Below, piece after piece: positions 1 through 13,110 of a stretch of DNA of 64,000 nucleotides (positions are counted from its first letter, which is position 1; each line of letters begins with the position of its first letter). Source of the stretch: Paracamarosporium sp. OC-R06-R3 (taxonomy: Eukaryota; Ascomycota; Dothideomycetes; Pleosporales; Didymosphaeriaceae). The notes under the pieces were generated by a model, which made no database searches, had not been told where the DNA came from, and saw only the letters and a program-made list of their open reading frames with translations. The translations under genes and the position numbers were made by a program. The DNA lies in NCBI GenBank assembly GCA_019828545.1, contig JACVRA010000152.1:1-64000 (forward strand), given 5' to 3'.

Positions 1-548
1 AAGATCCTTTTTGACCTGCCAATGATCCCAATCAGAAAGCCTTTCTCATCCATATTGTAGATATAATCAGGATCTATCCGGTATTGATTGATCTTGCTAT
101 GCAGGTAGTCAAAGTAGAGACGATATTTATCCTCTAAATTAGCTTTGTAGCGATTGCTGTCCATACCAGCTGTCCAGTGAGAGATTAGATGGATACTGTG
201 GCGGTTGATGAAGCAAGTAACCTAGCTCTTGCTAACTAGCTCCTTTGCTATTGTAGAGGCAAAATTCTGTATTATCTCTCTAGTAGGAGGAAGGTGTCTC
301 TCTGTAAGTCCCTTAATATATTGTACAAGCTCTAGCTCTTGCTCTGGAGTAAGCTTTTGTTGTATCTCTGCAGTAGCTATGCGTGACGTTGTGACACCTC
401 GGTGCCTTCGTGATAGGGTACTGCGATGAATACTATGTCTAGCAGCAACTTCTGTATATAAAAAATCTTCTCCTTGTCCTCGCGATTCGATTTCATTAAT
501 TGCAGCCTGGATTGGGTCTATATTGGTGGAGTTATCGCGTTGTGAAGA
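1..548 (-). pseudogene. Fot1/pogo-like (Tc1/mariner) transposase relic, N-terminal part
   Basis: On the minus strand one frame runs from a stop at 549-551 to the window edge. It reads as the N-terminal part of a fungal Fot1/pogo-type DDE transposase. There is a helix-turn-helix region (EVAARHSIHRSTLSRRHRG), a CENP-B-like segment rich in LTPEQELELVQYIKGL, and then the start of the DDE domain with YIYNMDEKGFLIG, where the D is the expected first catalytic aspartate. The frame has no ATG at its expected start and carries an in-frame TAG at 222-224. Family members usually have a Trp there (KSWVTxFINRH), so this is a TGG-to-TAG change, the kind produced by RIP (CpA to TpA on the other strand). The rest of the element lies outside the window. 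It is very probably inactive. Confidence 0.85.
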
Positions 549-1019
549 TTAGGGAGTTTTGACGCGTCGGGTGTTCCGCGTGCATTGGCTGAATCCGTGC
601 ATTGGGTGCACGGACACGGTATGTCGATATGGTGAAGGTGGTATAGTGTGTGTGTGTAGACGAGGAACAGACCTTTGGGGTCGTTCTTCGGCAATGCATA
701 CTGGATGGTTGATGAGGTGTAGGTTGTTGACTAGTCCCACATGGGATGGACTGAGGCGATGACACAGCTCCAGCGTGGGGAGCTCTTTTGGCGGGGCATC
801 CAGTCGCGATTCTGAGCACCCCACTATTCAAGGCGACCGGCGACCGGCGCCCTGCAGTTATCCGTATCGCGTGCGATGTCTTTCGTTTTTAGCCTCGCGT
901 CACTGAGTAATCATCGCGATTGTTCCTTGCCTTTACGCCTACTCTTTGGCCTTGCGTCTCTACAGCTCTCCTAAAGGCTTCACAATTCCCTCTTCTTCGC
1001 TTTACGCACTACATACAAT
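549..1019. other. Intergenic: transposon flank and 5-oxoprolinase upstream region
   Basis: This stretch separates the transposase relic from the 5-oxoprolinase start. It contains a short TG run (about 641-657). I see no convincing coding sequence: the open frames here have no homology signature and overlap one another. It should hold the promoter of the downstream gene. Confidence 0.5.
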
Positions 1020-4000
1020 ATGGGCTCGGCAGGCATCGGTGAGCGGGGTATCCGCATCGCCATAGACGTACGATCCTCAAGAGACACAGCGTAAATGGCA
1101 CCAGGCTGACGACGATAGCGCGGAGGCACATTCACCGACTGCGTAGGCAACCCGGGCACAGGCAAGATGGAAGACGACATACTCATCAAGTTGCTCTCTG
1201 TCGATCCGTCTAATTACGACGATGCGCCCCTCGAAGGCATCCGCCGCCTACTCTCCAAATTCACCGGACAGGAAATTCCCCGTGGCCAGCCCCTTGATAC
1301 CTCTAAGATTGAGAGCATACGCATGGGCACCACCGTCGCGACCAATGCTTTGTTAGAACGCAAGGGTGAGGACATAGCCATGGTGGTGACAAAGGGGTTC
1401 AAAGATTGCTTGGAGATTGGTAACCAGTCGCGCCCGAATATCTTTGCGTTGGATATAAGAAAGCCTGAGGTGCTTTACAAGGCCGTGGTGGAGATAGACG
1501 AGAGAGTCACGTTAGAAGACTATGCGGAGGACCCAGAGCGGACACATACAGACGCGAAGGCGATAGAAGAGGCAGGCGCTGACGCTGAACTCGTGAAGGG
1601 CACGTCTGGCGAGACGGTCCGCATATTGCAAAGGCCTGCCGAGGACAGGATAAGAAAGCAGCTGCAGGAGGTGTATGATAGCGGCCTGCGAAGTATTGCT
1701 GTGTGCTTGATGCACGGTTACACATACCCCAAGCACGAGGCTTTGGTGGGTAAAATCGCGAAAGACATCGGTTTCGAGCACGTTAGCTTGAGTCATGAGC
1801 TTATGCCCATGATTAAGTTAGTACCAAGAGCAACTTCTGCATGTGCGGATGCATACTTGACACCAGCGATACGGAAGTATATCGACGGCTTCTCGAGAGG
1901 TTTCGAGGGAGGCCTTGGTACAAAGAGCGTAAAGCAAGAGAAGGGATCCAAGGGTGCGCGGTGCGAGTTCATGCAGTCGGATGGTGGTCTTGTTGATGTC
2001 GACATATTCTCCGGTTTGAAGGCTATTTTGTCAGGTCCTGCAGGAGGTGTAGTAGGCTACGCGCTCACATCGTACGACCCAGAAACTAAGACCCCAGTGA
2101 TTGGTTTCGACATGGGCGGTACTTCTACAGACGTCAGTAGATATGGTGCAGGAAGGTATGATCACGTCTTCGAGACTACAACCGCCGGTGTGACAATCCA
2201 GTCCCCACAACTCGATATCAACACTGTTGCTGCGGGTGGTGGTTCGCGCTTGTTCTGGAAGAATGGTCTTTTTGTCGTTGGCCCAGAGTCGGCGAGCGCG
2301 CACCCTGGACCAGCTTGTTATCGCAAAGGCGGCCCATTGACCATCACTGACGCGAATCTGTTCCTTGGCCGCCTGCTTCCTGACTTCTTCCCCAAAATTT
2401 TTGGTAAGAACGAGGATGAAGGTCTGGATGCTGAGGCAAGCGAAAATCTGTTCAAGGAGTTAGCTGAGCAAATCAATAAAGAGGTTGCGGGAGGCAACAA
2501 GGAGAAAGAAATGTCACTTGACGAAATAGCTAATGGATTCATAAAGATTGCTAACGAGACAATGACACGACCAATTCGAAGTTTGACGGAAGCACGAGGC
2601 CACGACACATCAAAGCACAGACTTGCAACTTTTGGTGGTGCTGGTGGCCAGCATGCAGTAGCTATCGCAGAAGCACTAGGCATTTCCCAAATCCTTGTCC
2701 ACCGGTATTCCTCTGTGCTTTCCGCCTATGGTATGGCGCTTGCAGACGTTGTGGATGAGCGACAGGAGCCAGAGTCCAAGGTCTGGTCTGATGATAAAGA
2801 AACACGCGAATATCTGCAAAACAAAATGAAGGATCTCAAGTCAAAGTCGACGGCAAGGTTGAAGGATCAAGGGTTCGACGAGGAGCAAATTAAGTTCGAA
2901 GAATATCTCAACCTGCGGTATCGCGGCACAGAATCCGCGCTTATGGTTGTTAAACCTACAAAGGAGGAGGCACAAAAAGAATTTAACGGCGATGATTGGG
3001 CATTCGACAAGGCATTCATCAAACAGCACGAACAAGAATTTGGTTTTACGCTTCCAGACCGTGACATCATCGTAGACGATGTCCGAGCAAGAGGCATAGG
3101 CAAGACGTTTGAGGGTCTAGATAAGACGGTTGATCAGCAACTCAAAGAGATCAAGCCTAAGGATCTCGCAAAGAATGATAAAGTGTATGCTACACGTAAG
3201 GTTTTCTTTGAAGGTGGTCGGCAGGATACAGCGATTTACAAACTCGAGGATCTGGAGACGGGCGACCGTATCAAGGGACCTGCCATCATTGCAGACGGCA
3301 CGCAGACAATAGTCGTAACTCCTGGCGCAACGGCATTGCTCATTGATACGCACGTTGTCATCAACATTGGAGAGAGTGATAACCACGACCAGCAGATCAA
3401 CACAAAAGAAGTCGATCCCATCCTCTTAAGTATTTTTGCTCATCGATTTATGGCTATTGCTGAGCAGATGGGTCGCGCCCTTCAAAAGACAAGTGTTTCC
3501 ACAAACGTCAAAGAGCGCCTCGACTACTCGTGTGCGCTTTTCGACGCGGAGGGCGGACTAGTTGCAAACGGTGAGCTACGTTCAATCCCGGCATCGTATT
3601 CGTGACATCAACTGATGCTGTATAGCACCTCATTTACCTGTGCATCTGGGTAGCATGTCGACCTGTGTTCGCAAACAATCCGCTATATGGAAAGGCAAGC
3701 TCAAGAAAGGCGATGTTCTTGTCTCAAATCACCCTATGTTCGGCGGTACCCACTTGCCCGATATAACAGTCATAACGCCTGCCTTCAGCGGGGACGAGAT
3801 AATCTTCTACGTCGCCTCTCGTGCCCATCACGCTGACATAGGAGGCATTCTACCCGGTAGCATGCCTCCTGCCAGTCGGGAACTTTTCCAAGAAGGCGCC
3901 CAGATTAAGTCCGAGAAGCTTGTCTCAGAAGGACACTTCAACGAGAAGAGGATTACCGAATTACTATACGACGAACCAGCTCAACATCCCGGGTGCTCAG

Positions 4001-5283
4001 GTACCCGCTGCCTTAGCGATAACATCAACGACCTCAAAGCACAAGTCGCTTCCAATCAGAAAGGCATCAACCTCATCAGCACTCTAATGTCAGATTATGG
4101 CGAGGAAGTGGTCAAGTTTTACATGACTAATATTCAAGCCAACGCTGAGTCCAGCGTGCGCAGTCTCCTCAAGGATGTGTACAAGCGCTTTGAAGGACAG
4201 GATCTTTCAGCTGAAGAGTTCATGGACGATGGGTCGCCCATCCGGCTCAAGGTAACAATCGACCCCGATAAGGGCGAAGCAGTCTTCGATTTCACAGGCA
4301 CAGGGCCCGAGGTATACGGTAACATCAATGCTCCCGAAGCAGTTACCTACTCGGCCATAATATACTGCCTACGCTGCCTCATTAGCGAAGATATCCCGCT
4401 CAATCAAGGCTGCCTGAAACCCATCCACGTCCTCATCCCCAAGAAGTCGTTCCTTTCTCCCTCGGACAACGCTGCCGTTGTGGGCGGCAACGTGCTCACT
4501 TCCCAGCGCGTGACCGACGTTGTACTCAAGGCCTTCCGTGCATGCGCTGCCTCGCAGGGCGACACGAACAACCTGACCTTCGGCTTCGGCGGCCAGACCA
4601 AAGGTGGTGAAGCGAAGAAGGGTTTCGGCTACTACGAGACTATTGCTGGTGGCTCTGGCGCAGGCCCGACGTGGGAGGGCACGAGTGGTGTGCACACGCA
4701 CATGACCAACACACGCATCACCGACAGTGAAGTCTTCGAGCGGCGGTACCCTGTACTGTTGCGCGAGTTCGGCCTGCGGGCTGGAAGTCGCGGGCTCGGC
4801 ATGCACAATGGCGGCGACGGCGTAGTGCGCGACATCGAGTTCAGAATCCCGGTCCAAGTCAGCATTCTGTCAGAGCGCCGCGTGTACCACCCGTACGGCA
4901 TGAACGGCGGCGGAGAAGCCGCGTGCGGCCTGAACATCTGGGCACGCAAAGTGGATAAGAAGAACATCGACAAGAACTCGGATACGCAGCAGAAGGACGA
5001 TGAGAATCCCGCGATGACGAGCGGTGCTGTGGAAGAGCTGAAGGAAAAGCAAAAGGAGATTACTGATGATAGTGAAGACGTGGAGTACAGATACATCAAC
5101 CTCGGCGCGAAGAACACGGCGAGCATGCGTCCTGGCGAGCGGATCATTATTTATACGCCTGGCGGAGGTGGATGGGGTAAGGAAGGAGAGGAGAGTAAGG
5201 CCGTGAAGAAAGACGATCCCAAGGCGGCATGGAGAGGTGGAAGTGTGACCTCGCGACAGCAGACGGCGGAAGCGAGTGCATAA
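1020..5283 (+). CDS. OXP1: 5-oxoprolinase (ATP-hydrolysing), hydantoinase A/B fusion
   Basis: The enzyme opens 5-oxo-L-proline to L-glutamate with ATP, the recycling step of the gamma-glutamyl (glutathione) cycle, in the cytosol. The model has three exons: 1020-1067, 1119-3570 and 3626-5283, with introns of 51 and 55 bases, giving 1385 residues, close to the usual 1270-1350. The first exon supplies MGSAGIGERGIRIAID, which joins RGGTFTDCVG across intron 1 to rebuild the hydantoinase-A nucleotide-binding start. Further motifs are MGTTVATNALLERKGE, AILSGPAGGVVGYA and GFDMGGTSTDVSRY. The second intron lies at the HydA/HydB linker (GGLVAN then APHLPVHLGSM). HydB follows with NHPMFGGTHLPDI, RAHHADIGG and the glycine-rich C-terminal IIYTPGGGGWG. 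The frame is intact. The gene is tail-to-tail with the next gene, only 191 bases away. Confidence 0.95.
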
Positions 5284-5474
5284 AGCGAAGCTTCTGAAGG
5301 AAACATGCCATGTCTCTTGATTGTCATAGTATTTAGTTGAGGCCGTAAGTCGTAAATCTAGAAAGAGGTGGTATAGTACATATGAATGAGACCCAAACGC
5401 CGTCGCTAATGGTGCGATGTCGTAAAAGTGAGACAAGACGCTATGCAATGCTGACCAGTTGCGGCATCATTATG

Positions 5475-6588
5475 TTATCGTGAGGGCGCAGTCAGTGCCA
5501 TCGGAGCTGTTTCCTTTAGATCGACCTCCTTCTCCAGCTCCTCCACATCGTGAAAGCGTCCTACGTGATTTACCAAAGCCTCCACTGTCCGACAGACGGC
5601 GTCTCTATCCCTATGCCTGCTGCACAGCACGCAGGCGTACGTGCCATCCGGAGTATGGCACTTGATTACGAAACGTTGCCCAAGGTGGAACTCGCGCGCC
5701 TCTGTGACTTCTTTTCCACCGTAGATGATGGGCGTCCGCTTGCCGATTTGCCAAAAGTCATCTGCGGTGGCATCGATGAGTCTATCGCAATCGGGACAGC
5801 GGCAATCGCCGCCAGGTGCGAAGTCGCCCGCGAGTGGCTTCGAGGGTCTGAATTGTAAGCCGAGGGCGTAGCGGCAGAAGAGGGGTTCGTCGTCGATAAC
5901 GGTGGAGGCACGTTTGGGGGCGGGCAGAGCGCGCATAGGAGAGTCGCGCCTAAGGGGCTCTTCGATGCCGGCGAGACGTTGCTGCTGCGAGCGGAGAGCA
6001 TCGATGGAGCCTTCGCGGGCGGCGTCGGAGGCAGCTGCGAGTTTGGCCATGTCGGAACGAGTGAGTTGGCGGTCGTTGTAGAGGGCATCTTGTAGGACGT
6101 TGATAACGGTCTGTTGCAGCTGGATGATTTGCTTCTGCAGCTGGTTCTCCGTTATGGCTTGGACCGTCAGCATATTCCTCTGCGATGTATGAATTGCGTG
6201 CCTTACTGTCACCCATGGCGAATCTGCTGCCGAGCCTCCCGTACCCTTCATCGTACTGCCTCTGTACGAGCGCGGAGGCTTGCTGGAAGTTCTGCGCGTA
6301 GTCGTCGCGATGGCTTTCCTTCTCCTTTGAACGTTGCTCTGCTTGGTCCACGCGCTTGCGCAGGGCCTCGAGCTCATCGTCTTGTTTCGAGTCGGTTTTC
6401 TTCTGTTTCTTACGCTGTTGTACCGCGTCGTAAAGATTCATGGTAGTGGTAAAGGTGCCGACGATGGTAGAGCATAATGTCGCTACGATGAAGGTTTTCT
6501 ATAACACCACGTTAGTCACACAGATCTAGATCGGGAAAGGCTGCCGTACTTTGAGGTTCTTCTCCTCTATCCACGTGGAGTAATTCAT
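5475..6588 (-). CDS. Hypothetical membrane-anchored coiled-coil protein with cysteine clusters
   Basis: Function not recognised. The model has three exons: 6588-6550, 6498-6207 and 6157-5475, with introns of 51 and 49 bases (branch site GTGACTAAC in the first), giving 337 residues. The first exon (MNYSTWIEEKNLK) splices in phase to KTFIVATLCSTIVGTFTTT, a probable single transmembrane helix at about residues 15-32. A basic stretch (RKKQKK) and a strongly charged coiled coil follow (about residues 40-85), then a second helical region. Two cysteine groups sit near the C terminus. One is CRCPDC at about 229-234. The other is a C2H2-like arrangement at about 286-313 (CVLC then H-x4-H), so zinc binding is plausible. 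An alternative donor 6 bases upstream in the second intron would remove two residues. The start could also lie further upstream. Confidence 0.7.
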
Positions 6589-9500
6589 GACGGGCAGTTG
6601 CCGTAGCGTGGTGTAACAATTGAGGAAACTGAAGTCAAGGATGCTGCACCTTATGAAGAGACGCAACCCAGGGGTGCCAGGAGTTGAAGAGTGAAATATG
6701 GAGTCGACCAAGCGGAAGATCGTCAGTCCCTCGGGTAGCTTTATGGGATATCGCGCAACGCGTGATGATGCACCGAGTGGAGTCAAAGAGCGGTGGGCGT
6801 CCCGTTGCTCAAAAAGCAAATCTGGTAACCCTTAAGAGTTCGGGCATGCCATCGATCCAGGGTGGACCCAGTCTGCAGCTATAAGAGGACGTGCAATCGC
6901 ACAGTGTATGGTAGAACGGCATAGCATGATTACCCGGCCCCGGGCGTTTCGTGATGGATATGAGGTGGTCAGATTTCTAGCAACGGTGGCTTGACGTCAT
7001 CGCACGGCTACGCTTAGTCCGGTATCGCCCGATAGGAGCTTCGCCGTGTCGGCATTGCTTGAGCGAAAGTGCCTCCGAGAATTGGAATTAGAGTAGCACA
7101 CACAGGAGATGGTCTCACAGCAATTCTGAAAATACGGTTGTCTAGAAGATGCGTGCATGGTTGGAAACCGGCCCGTAGGTTATGTGCATAGATCGGCACA
7201 GGGGCTTTCTAGAACGTTTGCACCTCCTCACCATTTTGTTATTATATAGCGAAAATCACACAAAATGCACTGTTCCCTTCTCCTCGGAATATCATTATCT
7301 GCGCGTAGGAGCGCCAGAGGGCCGGAACCGCAATGACGTATCTGGCTTGAGGGGTGATCCTGTCGATCACTATAGCGGATGCGGTATAATCACAAACTGC
7401 CTCAAGCTGCGACTCAAAGGATGTCGTCTGGTCTGGACCCAGTGCGTTAGCGAATTTTACTGCAATATTTCGCAATGTATAGCAGCTTTAGTCTCGCGCA
7501 ATATGGCCGTGCAAGCTGGGCTGCTCGCACGATTGTTTGCATCGTAGCTCGGTTCCAGAGGCTTCACACCTTCTGAATCTATTGCTTCTGGTCGTACATC
7601 GCCAAAGTTCACAAAAGGTTTTATATTCGTTAAACTCTATGTATCGCCATCAGGCAGAGATTACGTGGAAACAGCGAGCCTATGTCGCCATGTTGTGATG
7701 GTGGAGCTAACCACCAAACTCACTGTCCCTCTGCCCGAATCAATGTATAAAAACAGACGACCACGTGCGTATTCTTGCATTGTTCGATGTAACGTAGATA
7801 TCAGTTTCGTGACTTAACATGCACGCATGCGAAATGGATATTGGTGATCTTGTCGGCTTGTAAACGGAGCAAGAATAGCCGGAGCACGTTTGCATGCCGT
7901 TTCTACCGTTGTCGTACTTCTTCCCACATCCCATAACAACCAGCCCCGATATTTTTATGTCATTTTCACGCATAGCATTAAGACTTGACAAAAGAAAACA
8001 TAGCTGTCAGTGGCTAGTCTTTAAACCATTCCCGCGGCGGTGCTATTTCGCACGTCACAACAACACAGATCTAATAACGGGTCTCCCTTCCAGCACAGAA
8101 ATAAGATTCTCTCAGCATTGGCACTCACCATTCCTCGTGCGCACATATATTTGCATCGCTTAGAATTTTAATCTCCCCTCCCTCCAAAGCAGAAAATAAG
8201 CGACCAACAAATTCCAGCTGCGAAAATAGGGGTTGCGCATTTATACCCGCTGTCCCCGACGTGGGTCTTGCACGACGGCGGATTTTTTTAGGCACATGCG
8301 TAACCTTTTTCGAAAGGGAAAAATTTCTCAGCTGCTTGCGTAATTTGGGGCAGAGAAGGGTCTTGTCGACATTGATTCCAGTCGTGCGACCAAGACATCG
8401 ATGCAATGGTAAGGAGCTTTCGATATGCGTGGCTGGCTTGAGGCAGGACAGGGCTGACTGACGTGGAATAGGAGACGGGCGATTTTTCGGGTCTAAGCCT
8501 TTCGCGAGTACACACGCTCAGCCAACCAGGCATACGGGCCAGGAGAGAAACGCGCCGGTCCATGGGCTGGACTGCGTGACGTTTTTGGAGCAGACGTAGC
8601 CATAACATGAACAGCACGCTGCTCGTTTTAGGTCCGCACATGTAACGATATCATCAACATTTTGGCCGCAGCAAGCCTTGCACCGAACAAGTGTGAAAAG
8701 CGACTTTCACAGAGTCGGAAACGCTTTTTATACGCGGCCTCGATTGTCAAACCGACTCTCAAACGAGCCTACTTGTGGTTGATAATCCAGGGACCGATTC
8801 CTCCACGATAGCCGCTGTTCCCACGACGACGCTCCGACAAACGCCGACCCAAACACAACACACACCCACGAAACCGAAAAAGATATTTATTGGCTTTCGG
8901 CGCAAACGCAAGCCAGTGCCGATTTCTTCAAAGGCCTTTGTGACCGGTTACACTATGGCGCTTCGACACGGTCACGGCCGCTACGTATTTACGCCAGTAC
9001 ACCGCCTGCGCATCCCTCAAGCCCCAAACCGCCAACGCTCCTACAAACACGTCGTTTATCCGTTCGCCTCTCCGTGGCATCTGCGACGATCAACGATACC
9101 AGCCCACCACGATTCATCTCCCACGGCACCGGACGCTCTCGTTCTTAGACTGCGTGATAAGACAACGGCATCAATTGATGAGCTTGGGGATTGACATGGA
9201 CGGCACGGCACCACCACATCACAAGGCAAGCAAGCAAGTCAAAGACCAAATTCTGCACATGATCATCATATCGTCATAAAGTCCTCGCCACTACAGCTAC
9301 GACCCTCATATGCCTCTGCTACCAATGTTTCAAGCTCAAAACATCCAATCCGCCACTCATTGATTCCTTCCCCATCACCTGAATCAGCGCACTCGTACCA
9401 AACCAAGAAATCATAATCGTCGTAACGCTTCATCGCCACGACCGACCGCTTGAAAGTTAAGGCCGAACAAAAGTGAAAACGCCAATCCCCAGCTCGCCGC

Positions 9501-9913
9501 ATCTTCCAGCAGCGAGGGTAACAGTGGGGTGAATGCAGATGCAGTCCGTATCGAAACTCCGGAAAGAAAACAGGTAGACCATTACAGAAACACCAAACTC
9601 CGCTTCTCCATACAAAACGGCCGTGTCAAGTCGTAAAAGCTCGACGACGCAGCTAATCCACCAGCGGCAGGGCTCAAGCGTCGAGATGGAGTAAGGTGAT
9701 GCTGAGGTAATACGGACCAAACATTGAATCGTCTTTTTTTTTTTTTTCGCACATCGTACAAAGCTTTGCGAGTTTGCAAAGCGCTGGATCAAGCATAACT
9801 GAGTCCAGCAACTGTTGGTGACAACGTTTTGGGTCAACGCAGTAGTAGTAGTCTACAGCGAAAGGCAGGGCGCTGCTATATTGACGGAGAGCAGGCTACT
9901 CGAGGACAGAAAG
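6589..9913. other. Gene-poor intergenic stretch (3.3 kb)
   Basis: No reading frame here has a domain signature or a convincing splice structure. The longest (8775-9194, +) begins with GTG rather than ATG and is basic and low-complexity. A minus-strand frame at 9266-9502 starts with ATG but resembles nothing I know and lies where the wee1 3' UTR may run. A run of 14 T occurs at 9734-9747. The stretch probably holds the promoter of the hypothetical gene to the left and the 3' end of wee1 to the right. Confidence 0.5.
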
Positions 9914-12900
9914 CTAGCTCATGTCCATGGCATCAGCGTTATCGGTGATCATAGGTTCATAACCACACAGGGTCTCTTCGGAAGGTCCGAAATTTCCCTC
10001 GTAAATGGTTGCACCAGCAGATCGTCTCTGCGCGACCCATTGGCAGCCAAATGCCAAGGAAACAGCTTCGGCTGTTGGGCGGGCAGCAGAATCGAACAGT
10101 ATCATGGCCTTCGCCAACTGGTCCATGGCATTGGGATCCTGGTCATCAGTCATGAACCTGGGGGCTTTCGCTACTTCGTCCTGGAGCTCTTGGGTGAGGT
10201 AACCGGTTGAGTCGACAAAGGCTTGGGCAGCCGACTCTATCGGGTCGCCGTTCTCATCTCGGCTAAGGGTGCTCTGAGTGCTCCAGCTCAAGCTCGGGAG
10301 AACCGAGTTGAACTCGCCGGACCGGAGCTTTTGCCAGGACTCGCCGTACTGCGGCATCTCACAATCGCCTGCAATTTCAGACATGATGAGACCTAGAGCG
10401 TACACGTCGGCGGGCTTGTCAAAATGTCCCTGGAGTGCTTCTGGTGAGAGGTACGCTCGATCGCCTTCTCCGTCGATATTCTTCTGAGCAGGCCAGGCAG
10501 TGGCTAAACCAAAGTCGGCGATTTTCAGCCAGCCACCAAAGTCAATGAGTATGTTAGCAGGCTTCAGGTCGAGGTGGATGAAGTTGCTGTCGTGAATGAA
10601 TTTCAGGCCCTGGATACTATTAATTTATGTATGTTGTGATCATGTGAAAAACTCACCAGTGATAGATCGAGTAGGATCTTCCAGATCCTGAAATCATCGA
10701 GGCGTCCCTTTGTCAAAAAATCCTTCAGATTACCGTTGTCGCAATATTCCGTCTCGATATACAGATGTGACGCATGTTCCCAGTGATTCTTGTAGGCGAC
10801 AATGTGCTCGTTCCCACGAAGAGCCATCAGGACTTCAACTTCCTGAAGCTTCTTCTTTCGATCCAGTGGTCCACTGATTGGCTTCTTCGTTTTCTTCACG
10901 ACTGAAAACAGGCTGCCAGTAGAGAAAAGCTGGCCAGGACCTCGATTCAAAGGTCTGCTGACTTTGAACATCTGCGAGAATTCGCCTTTGGCTCGCTCAA
11001 GCAGCTCTACATTTCCGAATCGTGAGGCCAATGATTCGTCCACATCGTTCTTGGGTAGTCCGATGGGAATTGCTGCTTGGTTACGCGAGAATAGTGTGGA
11101 GTGGTCACGAGGCGTTGTTGGGGTCATCGGAGGAAACGAGTTGCTGCAGTCGCTTCCAAAACTGCTTCCAAAGTGGAAGAGGCCAGGGCGATTGCCAGAT
11201 ATGCTGAGTTTACTGGCATCTGGGACGGTTGATGAGTCATTGGGCGCGTTGGGAGTATGTGGAGAAGCACCACTAATGCTATGGCGAAATGAATGCGCCG
11301 TGTCGATCCGAGGAGTCGTAGAGACGTCTGGGGCTGTAAAGGTATCCGCTCCGATGCTGCCCCTTGTCACCGGCCTTTTGAACGTCGATCGTCGTAGGCT
11401 GGAGCGACCGGAACGTCTTCCATATGAGTCTCCGTTCTTCGTAGGTGTCGGTGGCATATCCTCAGCACTTGACTGGCTGTCGGTCATCCGATTTACGGTT
11501 GGTGAAACTGAGACGTCATCATCCAGTCCGTCAACGCTCACATGACTCCCTCGTCGTTGAGATACGCTGTCCGGGTTTCCGAACATGGAGCTCAGAGATA
11601 CCTGGGACGTATGACTGTTGGGGGTCCCAAATACAGGTTGTTGTTGTTCCTGAATCCTGTCTCGAAAGCTCGTTCGGAAACTATGTGATAGCGGTGACTC
11701 TGCACCGCAAGGGGGAGGGAAAGAATGCCTTTTAGATGGCGTTTCAGGTAGCTGATACATGTCGGCCTTGGGGGATTCTACATCCCGACTCTTCTTTGAC
11801 AAGAGGCCGCCGGTTGATCGGGCAAAGATGTTTGGCTCAGCAGGTCGATAGGGTAGCGGCGTATCAAAAGAGCTGTCGCTGGATTCGTGTGGGCGCACTG
11901 CTCCAAGCGGCAGGGATTGTGTGAAAGGATTCCGTGGACCCGGTGTGGGAGGCATTCGCGAAGCAATTGGGGAATCGCCAGCGACACTTGAAGATGCAGA
12001 AGCTGTGACGGTGGTCGCCAATGGATGTCTTGGCGGGTTGCTAGCTCCGCCGCGCATGAAAGGTTGCATAGTGGAGCGGCCAAATACTGAATCTCCAGAT
12101 ACGGGACTAGAAAAGTTGAAGCCGTCCATGGAGGCCCTCTGGGTGCGTGTTTTAGATGCCGCAAGCCCGGGTTTCATGAACTCCCCATCCATGGAGGGTT
12201 TCGGTCGCGGAGAGCCTGCAGGATTGCGCTGGGAAACAGCTCGTCTCATGGGTGTGGTCCTACGGACAGGAGAGTGCACGTTTGCTGCAGGTGTAGAAAA
12301 CAAGTGCAGAGGCTCGCTCTCCTGGTCGATTTGAGCATCTTCTACATAGTGTCGGGGCGCTGGAGTTTGCTCAAAGACATTAAAGTCAGTTGGCAAGCTG
12401 GAATGCAAACTTCTCCTCTTAGGGTTTGGGGTCGCACAGCTTGCAGAGTCGAAATCCAATGTGCCATCCCGACGCTTTAGTGGACTTGGCTGAGAGGGCG
12501 CGAAGCGACTTGGGGCTGGGGTGGTGGTGGCATTCGAAGGCTGAGATCGGAAAACCTCGAATTTAATGGGGTGATCGTCAATGTCGAAGCGCATGCTGTC
12601 CTCCTGGTCCCAAAGATCGGTACTATTTTTGCGTGCAGGCATGTTCTCTTCGCCAAAGAGGGGTCGGGAGACAAAAGGCGAAGCGTTTGCGCGATCCGCG
12701 GTTTCAACCAGAGCGCGACGCGGGCTTTTCGGTGTGGTGGTGGCGCGGTTGCGCGGCGACGACCGGACTCGGTCTCCCAAAGTGCGGCGCACAGCAAACT
12801 TGGGCTTCTTGGTCGTCTGGGGGGTCTGGGTCCCAAAAGGCGACTCTGGGTAGGCGGCAATGGGACTGGTTTGCTTGAGCGTCTTGGGGCTGAATGCGCG

Positions 12901-13110
12901 CGAGGTAGCCAGCGGCGAGATTGGCGAGCCGGGCGCGTCCGTCTTACTCATGCGCAGGTGAAAGCGCGAGGGTTTGGATGGCGATCGCGAAAGAGAGCGG
13001 CGCAGCTGTTGCAAAGAAGACGAGAAGTGGGCGGGGTAAGCGTGGTGGGTGGGAGAAGGCAGGTGCAGAGTGCCGCCCGTATCGCGGTGCGGGGAATAGG
13101 CGAAGTCCAT
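9914..13110 (-). CDS. wee1: Wee1-family protein kinase (mitotic inhibitor)
   Basis: This kinase is expected to phosphorylate the inhibitory tyrosine of Cdk1 in the nucleus and delay mitosis. It has two exons, 13110-10657 and 10609-9914, with a 47-base intron whose in-phase joint restores LDLSL-GLKFIHD; 1049 residues. The first ~700 residues are disordered, rich in Ser/Pro with many SP/TP sites (SPISPL, TPKSPRR), as in other fungal Wee1 N termini. The kinase domain spans about 703-985. It has a glycine-loop-like GEFSQMFKV, the Wee1-typical HLDLKPANIL catalytic loop, ADFGLATAW, and GEGDRAYLSPEAL in the activation segment. The catalytic Asp and the DFG Asp are present. The start is the first ATG (MDFAYSPHRD). 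A long GC-rich region lies upstream. Confidence 0.93.

Noticed and set aside
8775..9194. Plus-strand frame of 139 codons
   Set aside because: It begins with GTG, not ATG, and has no recognisable feature.
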